From Cyrtodaria siliqua (lineage: Eukaryota; Mollusca; Bivalvia; Adapedonta; Hiatellidae), in NCBI GenBank assembly GCA_037043455.1, contig JAWPHD010004374.1:15001-79000 (forward strand): DNA of 64,000 nt, read 5' to 3'. Under the pieces are notes generated by a model. It made no database searches. It was given only the letters and a program-made list of their open reading frames with translations, and was not told the origin of the DNA. Of this stretch, positions 58,143 through 64,000 are shown one piece after another (positions within the stretch are counted from its first letter, which is position 1; each line of letters opens with the position of its first letter). The position numbers were made by a program, and so were the translations under genes.

Positions 58143-61100
58143 TCCTTGCTTAAAACAATATAATGATAAAAATGTTCACCAATGCGAAACTACGTGCATT
58201 GTCTGCAAAAGCTCCAACTGCCGGAAAACCGATTCTACCGTATGTTGTCGTTCATGTCACATGACCTGTCGATCCGACGACTGCTACAAACGTCATCAAG
58301 AAAGGCACCAACTAAGTAAAATAGATGGCGACGAAAAGGATCACTCCTCTTGCCAACGTTACTGGCGTTGTACCACGTGCAAGATGGTCGTGGATCAAAT
58401 TAAAAGGGACATGGACAGCAAACCACACGAATGCGGCGAGTGGTTTTGCGAATCTTGCAAGGCATGGGTCGAAGAAGAACACCTGTGCTACTTATTTCGC
58501 GACAAACCTAAATCGATGACGGACTCATTTATATTTTTCGACTTTGAGACGAAACAAGATACGGTGGCGCAATGTCAGTGGGGGTACCAAGCCGGCTCGT
58601 GTCCCGAGTGCCAAGGTAAAGAGCCTTGTATTAAATGTAAACAGTGTCAGCATTGCTCGAAACCGTGGTGCGGCCAACAGAGACACGTTCCGAACTACGT
58701 CGTGGCGCAGACGGCATGTTCCTACTGTTTCGAACATACCCTGGACGCTAGGTGTTCTTGGTGCGGTAATAGATGCCCAGACTGTAACGCGTTTAACGCT
58801 GATATGGGGATCTACAAACACGAACCCTGTTAAGGCACATGTGGTTTGAGGGAGACGAAATTTCAGGGAGATACGACCTTAGACGACTTTTGGCAATGGC
58901 TGTTTCAACCCGCTCACAAAGGATGTACTGTATTGGCACACAATATGAAGGTGAGTACAAGACACTAACATTTACAAATAAATATGTATAATTTATTTTT
59001 TCTATATATGTATTGAATGCGTGTTTTTATTTATCATTTTATTTTGTCGATGCTTAACATATTTATTTTGTATCTTTCAGGGCTACGATGGTGTATTCTT
59101 ATTAGAGTACCTCATCAACAACAGCATCCGTCCCTCCAAAATAATTAATAACGGATCAAAAATCATGTACATGGAGGTGGCGAAAGGGTTGAACATCAGA
59201 GTGTTAGATTCCCTGAATTTCCTTCCCATGAAACTCGCTGATCTACCCAAAGCGTTCGGACTAAAAGAAATGTGTAAGGGTTACTTCCCTCATTTCTTTA
59301 ACAAAAGGGAGAATCAATGTTACGTAGGGTCTTACCCCGACCCATGTAACTACGGCGCAGACTACATGAGCAAGGGAGACAGAGCCGCGTTTTTAACGTG
59401 GTATCAAGACAAGATCGACAGTGGAGCCATTTTTGATTTTAAAAAAGAAATGGAAGCCTATTGTCGGTCTAATGTCGATATATTACGTCAAGCCTGTCTA
59501 CAATTTCGTCAGCTCCTCAAGCAAGCGACCAGTGTTGATCCCTTTCATTACATTACCATCGCCAGCGTGTGCATGGGCATATACAAGACGATGTTTCTTG
59601 AAGAAAATTGTATAGCGATCCTGCAGACCCCGAATGGAGATGAAACAAAATGGGTCCCCGCTAAACTCAACCACGAAGGGTGGCGTGTGTTGTTTGATGG
59701 AGTGTGGGAAAAGATGGACGATTTGCGGGATTACGCTTTCAAAGTGAAGAAACGTCTGGATACAGTTATAGCCCAGGTGCCGAGTGCAGGGTACGTATTG
59801 TTTTTTTAAAACTATTTGCCATTAAATGCAGTACAGTGCGGACCTACGATGCCATTGCGATCGGACGCTGTGGTTTCTATAGGACCCTATATCTCATTTA
59901 TACTAATGTCTTACATACGAGCAATTATTGTCAGTGATGTGTTAAACTATTTCAGTTACGTTCAGAAGGACAACTACAGCAAGGCATCTATACAGTGGCT
60001 GCAATACCTTGTGTACGTGAGTGGAAGGGAGAGGTCCACTATAGAAATCGAGCATGCTATCAATGGGGGCGAAAAGCGCATTTTGGGGACCAACTATAAA
60101 GTAGACGGATATTGCGCCTCCACTAATACCGTGTACGAATACCAGGTGAGTGATTTTGTATTTTGTTTCATTAAGACATAAGCTATATAAACTATATCGA
60201 AGACATTATATTATCTCCCCTAAGTATAAACACATAATTTATTGTTTTTGTTTTCTACAGGTTGTATTTGGCACGGGTGTAACCAGTGTTATCCAGAAAA
60301 CCGCCAGACCACCAAAAACCCTCGAACCAAACAGTCTTTGGCGGAACTTCATGCATTAACCATGATTAAGAAAGCGGCATTGCAACAACGAGGGTACAAA
60401 TACGTTTGTATATGGGAGCATGACTGGTTGAAACAGAAAGTGTCCGACCCTGAAGTTACATGGTTCGTCTCCCAGCTAGATCTACAAGACATACTGGATC
60501 TTCGAGACTCGTTCTTCGGAGGGAGAACAAACGCTAGTAAATTATACTACGAGATTAAGGATGAAGAAAAAATTAAATACGTCGACTTTACTAGGTGAGT
60601 CATACATGTTTATTCGGTATATAGAGATAACTTGTATTTTAAACGCATGTTTTAATGTCAAAAGATGAATTATGTATGAATATAAAACTCATTATATGAT
60701 TTAATATACTGAAAAAAAAAAAAAATTGTCATGGATGGGCGGACACATTTTATTATTTCTATTGTAGCTTGTACCCCTACGTGAACAAGTACAGCAAGTA
60801 TCCCGTGGGACATCCAGAAATCATCACGACAGACTTTAAATCTATAAAGCAATATTTCGGGCTAGCCAAGGTCAAGATCCTGCCGCCACGTGGCCTGTAC
60901 AACCCGGTACTGCCTTACAGATCTTGCGGAAAGCTGAAGTTCCCATCGTGTCGTACTTGCGCAGATGAAGAATCTATCGTCTACTGTTCGCACACGGACG
61001 ACCAGAGCGCCATTGTAGGAACCTGGTGTACACCGGAAATCAAAGTGGCTCTCAGTAAGGGATACACCGTGATGAAGCTGTACGAAGTCTACCATTGGTC

Positions 61101-61872
61101 GGAGACGTCTCAGTATAACTCCGAGAAGAAAGAAGGAGGATTGTTTGCCCAGTATGTAAATACTTTTCTGAAGTTTAAACAAGAGGCTTCAGGTTGGCCC
61201 GACTGGTGTAAAACAGACTCGGACAAAGACGTGTACGTCCGTGAATATTTCGACAAAGAGGGGGTCAAACTTGACCCCGCACCAATTACCAAAAACCCCG
61301 GTATTCGCGCCCTGGCACAGTTATGTTTGAATTCATTTTGGGGAAAGTTTGGGCAACGTTAGAACCAAGGGCAAAGCCAGTATTTTCACGACTCGGAGAT
61401 GGATGGCTTCTTTCAAACGTTGACAGATCCTACCAAAAAGGTAATAGATTTTCATATCATCAACGAAGAGAATATCCAGTTGGAATGGGAGCACCAGTCT
61501 GGATTTATACCTGAAGATATGAAAACCAACATCTTTTTAGCTACCTTTACGACCTGCTGGTAAAGGCTCAAACTGTTTGAAGTTTTGGACAAGCTAGGCG
61601 AAAGAGTATTATATTACGATACGGACAGCGTCATTTACGTCAGCCGAACAGGCACGTACGATCCACCCCTAGGTGATTACCTCGGAGAGCTGACGGATGA
61701 ATTAGAAAGTGGAGATTACATTATGGAGTTTGTTTCTGGAGGTCCTAAGAACTACGCCTATTCTACATCAACAAATAAAACTTTTTGTAAAATTAGAGGA
61801 TTCAGTTTAAATTATTCAAACGCTCAGCTTTTAAATTTCGACAGTGTCAAGGCGATGGTGTCTAAAATTCAC

Positions 61873-61966
61873 CCAGGTGTACGTGACAGTTACCAACAAC
61901 CAAAAGGAAGCGAGAAGATGAAGCGCCTGAATCCCCACGAAAGAAATATATCGTTACAACGAATCC
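61873..61966 (+). repeat. Left arm of the inverted duplication at the polymerase 3' end
   Basis: It runs from CCAGGTGTACG to CAACGAATCC within the polymerase reading region. It is the inverted counterpart of 62594-62688 and is one base shorter. Confidence 0.85.
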
Positions 61967-62082
61967 TACCAAGATCACCAGAGACAAAACTTCTAACATT
62001 ATCTACAATAGAGAAGAAAAGAAAAACTATAGGGTCGTTAACGATAAAAGGGTACTGCTGTCCGACATAGAAACGTTACCCT

Positions 62083-62166
62083 ATGGATTTTAACAAAGAA
62101 AATATACTCGACAAACACACGCCTAGACGCATTTCGAAAAAAAGAAAAGAGGAGGAGGTATCCTAA
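62083..62166 (+). CDS. Small basic ORF overlapping the polymerase stop
   Basis: ATG at 62083 overlaps the terminal polymerase codons. The frame gives 27 residues with a basic, nuclear-localisation-like segment (RRISKKRKEEE) and ends at TAA. It could be a genuine small gene of the element or chance; no homologue comes to mind. Confidence 0.3.
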   Translation: MDFNKENILDKHTPRRISKKRKEEEVS

Positions 62167-62282
62167 GTAGTGACACCACCTTCTCGTGGTTTAGGGTGTA
62201 AGTAGCTTTCGGGCGAAACTAAGAGTGTCACAAAGTTTATAAGGATATATTTTAATCCGTGTAATACATTAAACAAAACAAA

Positions 62283-62510
62283 ATGAACCAATGCCCGGAT
62301 TGCCAACGTACGTTTTCTAGAAAAGATGTCATGTTAAGACATTTTAGAAATAAACAAGTTCCATACAAAACCGAAAGAAAATTCGCCGCAAGAAAAAAGT
62401 ATCAGCGAGCCGCCGCCGCCGCCGCAGATACCGCCGGCGCCGCAGATGCCGTCGCCGCAGATGCCGCCGCCGCCTCCACCGCCGCGATACTTATACTCGG
62501 CGGAGTATAA
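62283..62510 (+). CDS. C2H2-type zinc-finger ORF of the mobile element
   Basis: The frame begins MNQCPDCQRTFSRKDVMLRH, a C-x2-C-x12-H finger. The expected second His is absent (FRNKQV follows). The C-terminal half is an Ala-rich run because the frame reads GCC repeats; another frame of the same DNA gives a Pro-rich stretch with PPQMP. From general knowledge, a finger followed by a Pro-rich linker starts some proteins in Polinton-like elements, whose downstream ATPase domain is absent here because the sequence turns into an inverted copy of itself. It is preceded by an AT-rich leader and is probably a truncated, shifted remnant. Confidence 0.55.
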   Translation: MNQCPDCQRTFSRKDVMLRHFRNKQVPYKTERKFAARKKYQRAAAAAADTAGAADAVAADAAAASTAAILILGGV

Positions 62511-62593
62511 GCATCGCTACGGCCGCCTGCGTCTGCGGCGGTGGCGGCGTCTGCGGCGGTGACGGCGGCGGCGGCATCTGCGGCGGCGGCGGC
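62408..62593. repeat. GC-rich palindromic GCC/GGC array
   Basis: GCC-rich repeats with GCAGAT interruptions up to about 62490 are mirrored by GGC-rich repeats from about 62522, around a centre near 62505. It forms a large imperfect hairpin in otherwise AT-rich DNA. Confidence 0.85.
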
Positions 62594-62688
62594 GGATTCG
62601 TTGTAACGATATATTTCTTTCGTGGGGATTCAGGCGCTTCATCTTCTCGCTTCCTTTTGGTTTGTTGGTAACTGTCACGTACACCTGG
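62594..62688 (-). repeat. Right arm of the inverted duplication
   Basis: It is the reverse complement of 61873-61966 apart from one extra base in an A run, and is fused directly to the inverted GC-rich array. Confidence 0.85.
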
Positions 62689-62839
62689 TTCGAAATTGTT
62701 ATGGTAACGTAATTGTCACACTGGTTACACATAAATGCCCCAACGCTCAGATTGCAGACAGATATCATTTTAAAGATATTTGTTTGAATTTTCAGAAAAC
62801 CATACCCTAGAAAATTCCCCCGGGTTCGGGAATAGGGTC

Positions 62840-63347
62840 TAACAAACTTAGCACCGGCTGGGTCTAGAGGTGAAACGTTGGACTCGGGGATGAGGACATT
62901 ACACTGGTGTGTATCTGTCTAACATCAGAATCGATATGAGAATATGTAAATATGTATCCCTTTTCCCTGTCACTGATAGACGGCTCCTTATTCATTCCAA
63001 ATGATTTGACAATATTGCCGATATGAAATGGACTGGGTCTAACTGACTGTGCAGCAAACTCCTATTGACACACAAGAACGATTTTCCGGATTTCTCTGCA
63101 TTCTTTTTGCCTCTTACCTGAGGACGGCCGTTTGTTATGTGCACCATAAAATGATGACGTAATAGCGATTAGTCGTCCATCTTGAGTAAATAGGTTGTCT
63201 TCCTTTAAAAGAGGTCAACTAGAGCATGTGATTTATATGAACATTTAACAGGTTGTCATGTACTTTAGATATACCGATATTATAAGCAGAATTAACTTCG
63301 TAAGCACATACAATTGAACTTTAATGTTTGGTATGTCCCTTTAACAA
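62840..63347 (+). other. Upstream region of gene D, paralogous to that of gene B
   Basis: GTGTATCTGTCTAACATCAG, TTTCTCTGCATTCTTTTTGC and the block before the TATA box match 21790-22376. It contains a shortened SINE (about 62850-62960) and lacks the R insertion present before gene B. Confidence 0.8.
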
Positions 63348-63384
63348 TATAAAAGATATACAGGAGTAGTGTCCTATCAGTGCA
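63348..63384 (+). promoter_or_regulatory. Core promoter of gene D (TATA + Inr)
   Basis: TATAAAAG (63348-63355) and TCAGT (A at 63379) have the same 31-base spacing and flanks as in gene B. Confidence 0.75.
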
Positions 63385-63406
63385 GACCAAAGACGTAGGA
63401 ACAGTG

Positions 63407-63597
63407 ATGAGTTCTTTACGTGTCAAAGTCGGAGTTTTACTTCTTTGTCTGGCATGTTCTGAAGTATACACGGCATTGTTGCAAAACACTGACTTCGAGT
63501 CGACAAATTACTATGGCCATTGGTATGGCTCTGGCTGCCATTTAGCGCCTAGCCACGACGCCTACCAAGGCCAACACATCGCCCATGTTTCCAACAG
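63407..63597 (+). CDS. CBM4/9-GH10 copy D, exon 1 (continues beyond the window)
   Basis: It encodes a signal peptide (VGVLLLCLACSEVYT) and the CBM start LLQNTDFEST, ending AG before GTAATT as in gene B. Where gene B has ATG-ACG, this copy has GTG-ATG, so translation would begin one codon later. No second exon is found in the remaining 400 bases; by comparison with gene B it would lie beyond or near the window end. It is predicted to be a secreted GH10 enzyme, but only this exon is visible. Confidence 0.8.
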
Positions 63598-64000
63598 GTA
63601 ATTTATTTTACCTGTATTATAAAGAACTATGAAATCCATGATATTTGTGTGATTTCTTTGTTTTAGATGCGCCAGCGCTAGCAGAACATTTTCTAAAGAT
63701 TTCACATAGAAATAAACAAATAACTATTGTATCGCGGGTGAGACACTGAGGTATCACTTTGTCCGTTTAGGTAGATTGGCGACAAAATTGTGCATTTTTT
63801 GACAAAACACACAACCATGACATGTTTTAACAAATTTGAGATCTCCACTCTATAACCATATATACACTTAATAGGCATGAATATATGATACAGATAAAGC
63901 CATCCAACCAGCATCGACCCTTTGCTATTTCCCCATAACATAACACCTCGGTCATATCGTGGAAGCTGTTTAGATCCCTCACTATAACCAAATATACACT
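63598..64000 (+). other. Start of gene D intron 1
   Basis: Non-coding sequence after the donor. No further exon is recognised. Confidence 0.6.

Larger units (their letters stand above)
56754..62093 (+). pseudogene. Polinton/adintovirus-like family-B DNA polymerase, decayed, with introns
   Basis: Ancestrally a protein-primed replicative polymerase. Pieces: about 56754-57138, 57483-58950, 59081-59790, 59956-60145, 60261-60594, 60768-62093, each gap bounded by GT...AG. Visible motifs are ExoI (FFDFET, near 58540), a Cys-rich region, ExoII (LAHN before the second gap), ExoIII (YCRSNVD), PolA (split by the last gap), PolB (LCLNSFWGKFG) and PolC (YYDTDS). The terminus, LPYGF-stop, fits the family. 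Breaks: in-frame TAG at 57132-57134, a retroelement fragment at 58047-58142, TAA at 58831-58833, a one-base frame problem at the 60261 acceptor, TAG at 61360-61362, TAA at 61561-61563, and a frameshift near 61900. The 5' start is uncertain. No integrase, capsid or protease gene accompanies it. Confidence 0.85.

Noticed and set aside
58525..58821. Minus-strand open frame opposite the polymerase
   Set aside because: It is a shadow of the coding strand, with no recognisable domain.
61360..61563. Stop-codon reassignment or readthrough in the polymerase
   Set aside because: Both TAA and TAG occur, together with a retroelement insertion and frameshifts, so simple decay explains the stops.
62517..62768. 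Minus-strand basic Arg-rich protein
   Set aside because: It reads through the inverted polymerase segment and the GC-rich array. The Arg run is a frame of the GCC repeats.

Overview
The window is AT-rich, repeat-dense eukaryotic DNA with spliceosomal introns. It is most likely from a bivalve mollusc. That assignment rests on the combination of a secreted CBM4/9-like plus GH10 xylanase gene family, tRNA-derived SINEs of molluscan appearance, a 5'-truncated retroelement family with a recognisable coding tail, and abundant foldback/MITE elements. No species can be named from the sequence alone.

Layout. 1-2858 is a (GACA)n compound satellite. 2859-9480 has no gene and holds three kinds of tandem repeat, one carrying perfect DR1 nuclear-receptor motifs. 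10249-13903 is the decayed 3' end of a GH10 gene (copy A). 13904-22376 is intergenic and full of mobile elements. 22432-44058 is one complete 14-exon gene (copy B). Its exons add up to 564 codons plus a stop with every splice phase compatible: signal peptide, CBM4/9-like module, then a GH10 barrel with acid/base Glu (WDVNNE) and nucleophile Glu. 44120-52400 is again mobile elements and spacer. 52482-55512 is a two-exon 5' fragment of a third copy (C). 55702-62510 is a decayed Polinton/adintovirus-like fragment: Pol II promoter, family-B DNA polymerase pseudogene with five apparent GT-AG introns, a small basic ORF and a zinc-finger ORF. It lies between copy C and copy D. 63407-64000 is exon 1 of a fourth copy (D), which runs off the window.

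All four GH10 copies point the same way, so this is a tandem cluster of secreted polysaccharide-degrading enzymes shaped by duplication (A/B share 3' flanks, B/D share promoters) and by mobile DNA. Several splice sites of gene B sit inside or beside tandem repeats built from the splice-site region itself. Two hairpin-bearing repeat families (called H1 and H2 here) keep the same two stems despite sequence change, which suggests a structured RNA. The retroelement family is called R here. Most open frames in the satellites and introns are not genes.
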